From Portulaca oleracea (lineage: Eukaryota; Streptophyta; Magnoliopsida; Caryophyllales; Portulacaceae), in NCBI GenBank assembly GCA_029582165.1, contig CM055874.1:48335269-48399268 (forward strand): DNA of 64,000 nucleotides, written 5' to 3'. The translations under genes and the position numbers were made by a program. The notes beneath the pieces are model-generated. The model was given only the letters and a program-made list of their open reading frames with translations, searched no databases and had not been told where the DNA came from. Within the stretch, counting starts at the first letter, position 1, and every line of letters starts with the position of its first letter. Of this stretch, positions 24,701 through 36,898 are shown piece by piece.

Positions 24701-27095
24701 ACTTACATGACAAGCAACCTCCAGAGCAGCAAGCATCAGCAACACATCCAGCTCACTTTCCTCCTCCCAATCACTTGTACTTTACAAGAAAGCCATGCCC
24801 ATAGTACTAAGAACAACTCTTTTGCCCATCAGGTAAGTTGTTGGAAATCAATTATGGGTGGTTTGAGAAGTTCTGCTCTATTTCGCATTTTAAAGTGGAA
24901 AACAGGTCTCAATTCTTGTTTTGGCACGACATTTGGCAAGGAGATCAACCTCCCAAGTTTCAGTTCCTGTCTTTTAGGATGACTGCTTTTAACAAAATCA
25001 CCATTGGACCAAAGAAAACCCTCATGATTTTCTCGAATTGGGTGACAATACTGGCAGGAAGGGCAACGTGAAATAAATTGGGAAACTCGAAAAGTTCTTT
25101 CCAATAAAGTTAGCCGGCTCCATTTAGAAAGGAATTATGATTTTTAACTGTCTAATCTCTTATGGAATCTTTCCCCAATTAAACCCCACACCACTTCTCA
25201 TTTGTGAGGAGCTTAACGGAAAGCCTTGACAGGAAGGAAGGATTTACACCCCACAACCAAAGAATTAAACTAAATGAAGGATGTCGGACACCATGTCAAT
25301 AGAAATGAGAATGTTTTTGACAAACTCTATGGCCAAAAAAACCTCAAAAAACAGAAGAATACATCTCAAATAATCCAAATTACTCTCTGTAGGCTTGCAA
25401 CAAACCAAGGCACATCAGCAAAAAGGAAGTGGGAAATAAACAAACTCTGAGAGTGGCAGCTAATAAGATCTAAGAAGTAAACCTTCCCAGGTGGCCAACT
25501 TCAACAGCTTTATTCACAACCTTGGTGAAAGTCTCCATAACTAGAATAACAAGGGGGGCGGAGGGTCACCATGTCAAAGGCCCCTAAAGAAGAGTCATGG
25601 GAAAGTCCCAGGCAACATGGTCATAAGTTTTTCAATGTCAAGGTTGCACAAAACAGAAAAACACTGGACTGACTGGATTTTAGACAGGAGTCCATGCATT
25701 CATTAGCAATCAAAGAAGCATCCAAAATTTGACAACCGTGAATAAAAGCGTGCTGATTTCAGGTGGAACTTTTTTCACTCTCAAAGCGAGGACTTTGGTA
25801 TGAATCTTACACATGCTCCCCACTAGAATAATTGGCCTAAACTCCCAGCCGCTTCAGCAATCAAACTAATAGAAGTAGAATTCAAACTCTTCTCATATTA
25901 AGAATTCTCATGGAATTTAGACAAAGGGTAGCCTGGTGCACAAAGCATCCCCGCAAGCAGAGGTCCAGGGAAGGATTCCACCACAAAGGTGTAATGTAGG
26001 CCAACCCTGCTTTTCTGCAAGAGGCTGCTTCCAGGACTCAAGCCCATGACCTCAAGATCACCGGGCAAAAACTCAACCGTTGCGCCAAGGCTTCTCATGG
26101 AATTCAGCAAAGCTCAAAATATACCCTATAACAATGTCCAAAAAATGTTCAAGAAAAGCAAGATGAAAGGCATCTGGCCCAGCACTTTCTCCTTCCTGAA
26201 TCAGAGATGGCGTACAAAATCCCTCTTCTGTGAAGTTCCTCCATGTCCCAAGCGTCAGAAAGGCTTTGAAATATAAGAAATCCATCAAAGAAAGGCCATG
26301 CATCTGGAACACTATACTGAATTAAAAGATTTTTTTTGAGAAGTTGAATTTTAAGAAATCTCTTCAAAGAAAGGCATCACTGATGGTGATCATGAAAGAG
26401 ACGCTCAAAAATGAACCACGGCTCCTTTCATAGCTAAGTCTTCATAATAAATCTGATCCACTTTAATGTTAGAAATAGCATTAAATTTCCTCCAGTTTAC
26501 CGCACTATGGAAAATTTTAGAGTTTCAATCACAATGCTTCATACAATGTTGTTTGGCACTTCGCCTCCCAAAAACATTATTCCAACTACAGATCAAAGAG
26601 AGCTCATTCTTCACCTCAAGCCTATCAACTATATCCACATTAATGATGGCAAGTTCTTGCTCCACACAATCCAGAAATTTAAGCTTCTCCACCAGAGATC
26701 CCATCCTACTCTCCAAGTGACCAAACACTTTTTTTCTGAACTTGCCAAAAAAGCAGGAACATGATCAGAAATGTTACATCTCAAGCTACATATTTTAAAA
26801 TATAAAAGGCGTTCTCGCATTGGAGTACCCACATGGTGAAAAGTGGAACATGATCAGAAGTAATCTTAGACAAGGCTTCAAAATGAACCCCCTGAAAATG
26901 AAGCTCCCATTCATGACAGAACAAGAACCTGTTAATTTTAGAAATGACAAGAACATCCTCATGGCTAGACCAAGTAAATCGAGCACTTTGCCACCTTCAG
27001 AAAGCATATAGCCCAGCCCATCTATGACTATCAGCCCTATGGTTGAAGAAGAAGAAGATAACAACAACAACAACAATAACAACAACAACAACAAC

Positions 27096-27131
<36 letters not shown>

Positions 27132-30100
27132 TAAATAATAATAATAACAGTTGTAGTAATAATAACCACCACCACATTTCACTCAAAGTGAAGCATATAA
27201 ATACTTAAAACGTAGTATCGAAATCCATACCCCAATGCCCCTAGGTCCTTGCCTGAACAGCATATTAGTGGTCCACCAGGAGGGTTAGGACTTCAGATTC
27301 AGCAATCCTTGGCCTTGAGATACAAGTAGGGTTTGATAGACTACTAGACTCTGAATGTAAAACTCCCTGACCACTACTCCACATAAAGGAAATAAAGGAC
27401 AGTTTGTATGGTTTCTTCAATTGCCCAAAAAATATGATTTCTTCAATTGTCAGAAAAAGGTGAGCATGCTTAGCAACATATATCGACTAGCAAATATCAG
27501 ATTAATGTCATAAGTACAAAAGCGAAAACCCCAGAACCTCTCGGTGCATATTTGGCATCTAAGACACTAAAATTGCAGACAGAAGTGCATAATAGCTGTA
27601 TAGGGTTTACCTTGAACCGAGCATGCAAGGTAAGCAAAATATCATTCAATAGCGCTGCTGGCCATGCTGGATCTGACAGTTCTGATGCAATAATGGACTT
27701 CAGTTCATCAAATGAATCATGGGGACTTTGCATCCAGATCAATGCCTTTATAACCATAGCACGGACATAGACACATTCACAAGCTACAGTTGTTCGAACA
27801 ACTTCCATTAGTGATGCTAATGAGCTTGCAATAGTATCCCTTGTACTGGTTCCATTTGACACAGAACTGGTCCTTCTAATGCCTGGTGATTGAAGCAAAT
27901 CAGAATATCTACAGCAGAAGCATAGACTGTATAGTCCACAAACTAAGACCAAATTATATAAATATTTTCAGAAGGGGGCAAATACAAGTAGGGGGGCTTC
28001 ATCAAAGGTGAATGATGAAAATTCAGGCTCAAAAAGCACGGACACCACCACAGGGTACAAACACCAACTTGGTGGCACTGAATTTTCAAAAGATATCTTG
28101 TGAGGACACCTATATTATTTTTTTCATAAATCATCAAAAGATATAATGCAATGACATCAAGGAGATGTCTGCCATATACAAAGGGGAAAAAATACGAAAA
28201 CAATTAGTCCTCAAGCTCTCATCAATATAATATAGTGACCAATTTGATATGACCAATTGGATTCTCTGCCTGCTGAATTTGCTGAATCTTTCGCGAAACA
28301 CATTCATGATGTGCATGCCAATCTTCAGCAGAAAATTGCACAGAATAATGAAAATTATAAACTTGCTGCTAATGTGCACCGTAGGAAGATGGAGTTTAAT
28401 GAAGGAGATTATGTGATGGTCCGAATTCGTCTGGAACGATTTCCTAAAAACTCTTTTAAATGGCTTTTTGCTAGAGCGTCTGGTCCTTATCGCATTTCAA
28501 AACGTCTTGGCTCCAATAATTACTTGCTTGACTTTCCTCTTGAATTACCGATTAGTCCTACCTTCAATGTTGAGCATTTGACACATTATTGAGGTACTTT
28601 TGAACCTTCTACGTTTTCTGCGAGTGTCACAGGTGGTTCTGCTACTTCTTCAGTTTCGGTGCCTCAATTGCCTCCAGGGGTGCCCTTGCCTGTTGATGAG
28701 GTTGAAGCCATTCTTGATGATGAGGTTGTCAGAATGGCTTCTGGTGGCTTTCAACGCTACCTAGTTCGTTGGAAAGGTCGCCATTCTCCTGATAATTCTT
28801 GGGTTCTTGATGATGATCTCCGTTTTGTTGCACCTGAGCTGTTGGACGAGTGTTTACAAGCAAACTCTCCTAGGCAAGTTTTTCCAAGCCGGGGAGAAAT
28901 GATCTGAAGACTTATTTTAGGAAGAAGTTTAGGAATAATAATAATTAGATATTTATATGTTTTAGTTTCCTATTCATATTAGGAATATTATAGGTTCCTA
29001 AGTTGTTTAGGAATATTATTCTAGTTCCCTATTACTGTTAGGTTTCGTATTAGGCAGGTTGTTTACCTATAAATAAAGGCTTTGCTACCCTTTATAGACA
29101 AACAACGGTGAATATTGAATACAATTATTACTTATTAAGCACAGGGATGTTAATCTTTTTCGTGAATCTAGCACGGTGATGCTGGATTCATTACTTTAGC
29201 TTTCTAGGTCTCTATCACAAAATTCAGAAACTTCAAATATCTATCACCCTTGAGCACCATACTCCAACTATACAACCTCAAAAGGTAGAGCTTGAAATCA
29301 TCAAGAGACAAAGTTTTGTCATCAAATATCCATCAATTTTTCTCCTTCCAAGCAAAGCTTACTTTCTTCATCCTTCTCGAAATGACCAACACATCCTTCA
29401 CATACACGCTTGAACTCAAGAAACCCCCATCAATGGAAGGGCGATCTACCAAAGTGAAGAAACCCACTAACAATACACAAGAAGTCTACAGATAATGTCA
29501 CCAATAATGGACAGTTGGCACCAATGGGTAAAAACTATATGGCTCATTTGTTTCGTGTGTGTGGTAAATAGTCCAAAGTATATATCCAATAGGCTAAGAC
29601 ACTCTATGGTTTTAGCTGTGAAGAGACTTGTTTTTAGATGGAAATAGTAACAAAAAAACAAAAACGACCTTCAAATATTCAAAGAGGTAGATATATGGCA
29701 TACAGCCTTCTCTTATGAAATACACCTTTCAAATATTTACAGAAGTATATTGACCAGTCTGGCAGCACAGAATCACTCCAAATATTGAAAATTTATGATT
29801 CACATGGTATTCATTGGTTACAATGTGAATCACATAACCAAGAGCATGAATCCTTGACAATCATATATGCCATCCTGGATAGGCCTGACAAAATGGTGGA
29901 ATGCTAAGTAATGTGAAAATGATACAGTATACTTTACCTTCAGGATGCGAGCTCTCAGTAGCATCTTGATCAACTGAATCCATCTCAGAAAATGTATTTA
30001 CATAGTCTCCTTCATCAATATCCTGTAAACCAACAGCAAAGGCTGCAGCTCGACTTTTTCCCATTTCTTGCACAACCCTTGCAGCTGAATGGAGCATGGG

Positions 30101-33100
30101 CCTTGAGAAACTACGAAAACCGCTCTCCAACCTGAAGCAGAAAAGGAAAGCTGAAAGCCATTCCAGACTCTACCAAACATACAAATTAAAATAAAATTCA
30201 TAAAAAGCTGACAGATGTTACAGCTTCCAAACCTATTGGCATAATACTTAAGTAGAAAGGAAAAGAAAATTCCACAAATGAGACATTATATTTGAAAAGT
30301 ACAACGATGAATATAGAAAAGGTACAAAGAAACTGAACCTTCTCATCACAATTTTAATTAGTGGTTGAGGACGGCGAATCTTTTTGGATTTGTCTGTTGT
30401 GGCTTTAGGAGGGAGTGCATCCTTTGCTTCACTCTTGGCATCTTTCTTGGAATCTTTTGATGATACAGATGGGGCATCTGGAAGCTTCAAAATTTCACGG
30501 GTTAAACGATACCACCCAGCAGCTCGCTCCTCAGTCCTAAAATAGAATTTAAGAAACATTAGGATATGAAAAATCTATGCAAAGGATATCTCTCCTGGAA
30601 GCAATATTAAACGAAAGGAAAACAACAATGCACAGGCAATATCTCTAGAAAAGTCTTACCTTTCAGAGTGGTTGGATTTTCCTAATATACACAGTATAGC
30701 CTCAAAACAAACTCTTTCACTGGGGTCCAAAAGGAGTTGATAGAGCAGGGAACTAAACTCAGATTTGACATCAGGTCTTTCTGCAAAAAGAGCATTAAGG
30801 ATCACCAATATTAAGTTGTAACTCATTTCAGTTTTATTACCATATCATTTTCCAATTGATTACCATCTAGCGCTCGCGCTCTTGATAATGTGTGGCACAA
30901 TTTAGCAAGTGCAACTCTCGCAAGAACATCATTCAAATGAAGGACATCATGCAAAGCACCTGGTTCATGAAACATCTATTTTATTAGAAATTGAGTAATA
31001 GTAACTGACAATGCATACATAGGAGCACAATATTCCATGAAGCGCAACATGAACAATGAATAAAGGAATCACAGATTCTATCCACAGTATTATATAAATA
31101 AAGAAACAGCTAGCGCATTCTTTTTTAGCTGTTCTCTTTACACACACACACACACAGGGCAGGGATGGCTTAAATAATAACAAAAATGCTGTTTAGCACT
31201 CATTGAATAGAATAATAAGGACAAAAAGTAGAAATGCAAGAATATTTATAAATAACTAAGCATAACAACGAGCGCAAATGTCATCAAAATTCATAAAACT
31301 CCACGTGTTTGGACAAAAGGTACCATTTTCGATAGGCACTTGATAAAAGGATAAAATAAAAAAAAAAATTTGGGGGGGGGGGTGTTAAAAAGAACGAGTG
31401 AGTTAAAGACATTAATTTTATAAAACCAAACCCCAACAGTTCTTGTAGGCTGATCTAAAACCAAGACAGGCATGGAAAAACAAACAATAAAACTATCCAG
31501 TGGATGGTCATATGGGGAAAAAAGAATAATCAGGTTAGACAAGAAATGGAGCTTTGGACCTCCTAAACAGCAGTCCTGTAAACACTAATCATGCTTGCGT
31601 AGCAGCTTATCCACAGTACAACTTCTTCGAGACAAACTAGCTAGCAAGAGGAACCTCAGTAAATATAAGTTCCTGTGGTTATTATTCAGCTGATGGTTCA
31701 CTTGGTATAGCTAATAATCACAAGGAGGTGGATGAAATGCATGGAAACTGCTTGCTGGACCAATCAGAAACAGCCAGACAGTAGCTTTGGTTTTGCTGGC
31801 TCAGTTTGATGCTAAACCATGCAATTATGTTTGTAAATTAGTTTAAGCAGCTCATTTAAATGTAATTTGTTGTAATTAGGGCTGATTAGAGGTTTCTTCA
31901 TCATTAGGAAACCTAATTATCTCGGGTAAGCTAGCTGGCTGCTTGCTAGCTGATGTATTTTAGCAATGCTTCTGTAATCTTTTGTTCATCAACGAGTTTA
32001 TGAATGAAAGTGGAGCTTGCTGCTTCTCTTGTTTGCGAGTATCTGATAACTCTCGGCCATTTCCACTCCTGTATCTAGATTTTGGCAAATCTAGCGGTGA
32101 CAGTGGAGCTTGATTCATGCTTATGGTGGTGTTTCTGTATCCATAGGTGTGAGTTAAGTCTTGCCCTTGTGTGTGTTTCTTGCTGTCGTGTTTCTGTATC
32201 AGCTAGAACACAAGCATATCTATCTTTCTTTCTTTGTTTTCCTTTCCTTGATGCTGACTTTGCTTTCAAAGCCAGCTTAAGTTGAAAATCCATACAGGTT
32301 TTGGTAAGGTCATTGGTGTTGTCCAGCTCTTGCGCTCCGATTATGGAGCTGCACATACATCAGACATCCTAGCAAGGAAGCACCAATTCTAAGATAATCA
32401 AAAATTTGCACCTTATGGAGGACATGGATCTGTATAGTTGTGGACAGAGGTTAAGATTAAGGTAGTAGTCAGGTAACCATGCACAGTATCCCCCTCTGTT
32501 GCCAGGCAGCTAGAGGCACTAAGTATTTGCTTTCTTTCTTTCTTCTGCTTTTGTTACAACCCACACCCCATAGGGGTTTTTTTTGGTTATAGAAACTAAA
32601 GTCATTGTTTTTTGCCACCTAGCATGTGAGATCAGGCCCTAGTGTATTTCCTCTGTTTCTCTTTATAAAGATGCAAGTAGCTATTGGTTTAATTCATAAG
32701 TTTTAGTGCCTGCACTCCATAAGGATCAGTATGATTTAACTTTATGCTTTCTAAAATGGTTGTCAATCATTCTACTTATCTCCAAGCTCCATCTCGTCTT
32801 TTATTTGAGGGGTGCAGGGAAGAAGATATTTTATTGAGGTTACAGAATCAGTTAAATAAAACAGGTTTCAGTGTCAGGGAAACAAAAGCTGTGGTCTCAA
32901 AACTTAACCCCTCTGACAGCAAAGCAAGATTGAGCACAACTGAATCTGCTCCCAATCATATACTACTCAGCTCGGATAGGATATACACTAGGTAGTGGTG
33001 TTTTGGGGAATACAATTTTTGGAGATTGACATATAAACACCTCCTCCCCCCAAATCCCCCGCGGCCAGGGGGGGGGGAACTAAGAATAAAAGGCCACACA

Positions 33101-36100
33101 GACACAGATAAACACACATGCTTAAGTCTGCCTACAAAAAGTGCCTTTTATTTGTAAGGAATCAACTGAATTGGATCCTTAATTCAATTTAGAACAAAAT
33201 TAGTAAAAACATTAAAATGTTAATGGATTTTTCATTCTTTTATGTATGATCTCACTGCGGTCATATCCTAAAATCTGACCCAATGCTTTAGGCATGAAGG
33301 AAAGCCGATGTTTTGGGCATAAAAGAAGCGTATCCTTTTCTTGATACTATTTGATGATCCAAAGACTTATGGCATGTAACTTGTTAAGAGTGATGCAGGA
33401 TAAGAGTAAAGGATGGGTTAAGATATCGATATCTTTCCATATATCTAGAGGCCTGTTGTATTTTACTAATTATATTTTCATAGGTATTTTTAGCAATAGT
33501 TTAGGATTATCAAAAGTAAGGAGATTTAGCCATATTTTAGTGATATTTAGTTTCCTAAGATATTAGGATAATATTAGATTAGTATTTTATAGTATTTGAC
33601 ATATTCTAGTTTCCTTATTGTGTTAGGTTTCTTAGCTATATAAATCCCTTGTGTATAAGGGATAAGGCCGACTTTGACGATTATTGAATTGAATTGAGTG
33701 ATTATTGAATTGAATTGAGTGAATTCCTGTGTGAGAATTCCCTTGCCCTTGGTTCTACATCAATTATGGTATCAGAGCCTTTTCGATCAAGCTTTCAATT
33801 TTTTCCCCTCTCGTTCAATTTTCTGCCCAGCTTTCACCAAAAAGAAAAAAGAGAATTCCAAAAAAAAAACAAACTTCCCTAACCCTAGCTGCATACAGCG
33901 CCACCACCCCGTTGCTGCAGCCGCCTAACCCTAATTCCAGTTTCTTGTGTTCTGGTGCTAGTTGCAGGGTCTTCTGGCTTCTGTGCCAAATCAGAGAAAA
34001 CCGAACGCCGCTCGTCGGTACATCATCACCACTGTTCTTGCTTTGTCTGTTTACTACTGTCTGATTTGCCTGATTGCTAGTTTGTAATTGTAGCCTTTGA
34101 AGTCTGTACATGAAGCTTCTATTTGCTGGCTGGGACCGCCGGGTTGAGTTTTATCTACAGTGACAATGAGTTGGTTCTATGAGCACCATTGTGGACTTTT
34201 TGTGAAAATTCCTAACAGACCATGGTCTATTTCAAAGGATGTTCTCCACCGAGTTTTCTCTCCTTATGGGGACCTAGACAAAATTGCTACATTTCAAACC
34301 ATGGGTGATTTCTATGCTAGAGTCAGGAAGATGTTATTAGTGCCTTCTGTATGCTTCAAGGCCATCAAATATATGAAGGTTGCTCAGAACTGGATCTTTA
34401 TTTTGCAAGTGAGTCTATATGTGGTTGTAGGCCCTATATTCCAAGGCATATGTTGGAATATAGGCCTCCAAGAGGTCCTTTGATTCCTTGGCAGCGTACT
34501 ACCGAAGATAGTACATTTTCACAGTTTTTTATGAAACCAATGAGTTATCGTACGGGCAAGGCTCATACTGTCAATGATGGCAGAGTTAAGGATACTAAAG
34601 GTGATATTCTCCACTGGAAAGCTGTCCAAGGGGACTTCCAAGTAGCAAGGGAAATGCACTATCAGGTTGTTGACTCTAGTTCACACGTAGATGTGCCAAG
34701 CAATGTTGAACGTGTCAATACAATGAAAAGGAAGCATTTAAGGAAAATAACAAGGAGCTTGCCCTAGCAAAAGACCCTCATGACCTGGACGGTAATATTG
34801 CCAGTCATCAGGAAGTTGGTGACTGTCATCTAGACAAAGGTGAAGAGCAGATTGAGGGAATCATCAGTTCAGTTGACATTGTTGAAGTTATTATGGAAGT
34901 TGCTGTAGCGGATGATGGCCAATGCCAAGAATCAGTACAAGTGCACAAAGACTTAGAGTTAACTGAGAACAACTCATCCAAACCTTCTTTGTGCATATTA
35001 ATTGGCTAGACCAGACTTCAACATGGACCAAGGAGTCACTATAGCTGCTAGAAGTTTTATTCCTGCCTATTATTTTGAGAAAAAAGCCCTACAACCACTG
35101 TTGCATGGTGCCTACAGCTAGAGAAGAACTTAAGCAAGGAGTTTCAGCATATGTGGAAGGCAATCAGGTCCCTTTTACCAGGGCTATTTCCAACTCCTTT
35201 GCATTTCAAAACTAGAGGTCGAGCTTTTTCCAACCGGGGGAGAATGATGCAGATAAGAGTAAAGGATGGGTTAAGATATCAATATCTTTCCATATATTTA
35301 TAGAGGTCTTTTGTGTTTTATTAATTATATTTTCGTAGGTATTTTTAGCAATATTTTAGGATTATCAAAATAAGGACAGCCATATATTAGTCATATTTAG
35401 TTTCCTAAGATATTAGGATAATATTAGGTTAGTATTTTATAGTATTTGACATATTCTAATTTCCTTATTGTGTTAGGTTTCTTAGCTATAAAAATCCCTT
35501 GTGTATTAAGGACGAGGCAGACTTTGATGAGTATTGAATTGAATTGAATTGAATTGGGTGAATTCCTTTGTGAGAATTCCCCTGGTTCTACATCAAAGTG
35601 TCTTGTTTGTAGCCTGGCTTTCCTTTTGATGATTCTAATATGATGGAGATTGCAGCACGCCTGATAGAAAATGGTGGACAAGTGATCTTCAGCACACTAA
35701 TTAACAAAAGAATACCATAGTAATGAAACACAAAAGCAACTGAAACATAAAGCAGAAAAAGTGCACTTCAATTGTAAAGATCACATGCATACCTCCACCA
35801 GAAACTTGCTTCCCTGCACAACAAAATCCAAAAACGTGAGATGACTCATAGCTACCAAGATGATGATATCTCTTTGTAAGTTTACAGTCAGAATAAACGC
35901 TTTTCTCATAGAAAAGACAGAGATGCCAACAAATACACAGTAACAAAGGACATAACAATAGAGAACAAGATGCTTATGACCAAATGTATATTTCTTCACT
36001 AGGCTTTTTTTCCTTGGGCCATAGGTATGTAATGGAAACAAGAACAGTGACAGATATAGTTTGGAAGTGTGTGTGGAGTAATAAATGTGAGAACACAAAC

Positions 36101-36859
36101 TACCCAACCCCCCCCCCCAAAAAAAAAAAACAAAAGAAAGCCAAAAATGGAAAATGTGTAGTAATTACCAAAGAAACGACCAAGGGAGGAAAACAATAGA
36201 ACAGTAGGCCTTTATTCAAACTCATTTTCAACTTCACCAAAGTTAGAAAATAAAAACAAAAAACATAAATAAGTAAATAATGAAAACCTTCACGAAAGTC
36301 TCTTAGAATACAAAATGTACTTACCTAAAGTCATTGCAACTGCATACGGATCCCTAGCAGCCAGGTCACAAAGAATCTCCAGAGAATGCCTCACAGCTAC
36401 AGGATCAGCAAAAGAGATCCTGCAAGCATGCATTTTCCATTCAGTATACATGGTATGGACTAAAAGCAATATTCATTTGCATCATAAATGGCATCAAAGC
36501 ATAAAACTCAATAATACTCCTCGGTCTACTCCTTCCTCACCAAGATTGTTAAAACGGGAACCCTAGTTAGGACCAACGAAGGTAGTTAGAATCAGAACTG
36601 TAGAATCGGATCGAGGATTGTTTGATTTTAATACACTAGTCAAATAGCAAATAAAAAACGCTATAATAGTAAAATCTTTACAAATATTCACTAATAATGA
36701 AGCAATATGTTAAAATTATATTTCGTTCGAAAATTTTAACGCAAAATTGATATTGTTATGACAAATTTTTTGAAACTGATAATGTTAAATTTAATGCAAA
36801 ATTTATATTGTTATTAATTTAAGTAAGTAACGAAGTTTCCTTTATGTTCAAAAAAAACA

Positions 36860-36898
<39 letters not shown>

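Larger units (their letters stand above)
33391..35595 (+). mobile_element. small non-autonomous LTR retroelement, family C, with PTB-like insert
   Basis: The 5' LTR (33391-33762) and 3' LTR (35245-35595) both begin TGATGCAG(G)ATAAGAGTAAAGGATGG-style and end GGTTCTACATCA. The primer-binding site TGGTATCAGAGC (33767-33778) matches the initiator tRNA-Met 3' end. The purine tract CCGGGGGAGAA is at 35234-35244. Flanks are AAGAG and AAGTG, a 4-of-5 duplication. The 1.48-kb interior has no gag, protease, integrase or RT motif, so it cannot move itself. Instead it carries RRM-like sequence. The last bases before its 3' LTR (TTTTTCCAACCGGGGGAGAA) resemble those of the chromovirus fragment at 28.9 kb, a possible helper family. 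Confidence 0.85.

Noticed and set aside
26034..26087. tRNA-like A and B boxes as a tRNA gene
   Set aside because: No cloverleaf or acceptor stem; the boxes are the promoter of the SINE.
25898..26110. 70-codon minus-strand frame
   Set aside because: It is the SINE plus its target duplications, not a protein gene.
26795..27175. Open frame with long poly-Leu and poly-Tyr runs
   Set aside because: Produced by the (AAC/AAT)n microsatellite joined to LINE sequence.
34160..34767. Host PTB gene on the plus strand inside the intron
   Set aside because: It lies exactly between two matching LTRs, a primer site and a purine tract, lacks introns and is frame-broken, so it is read as cargo of the LTR element.
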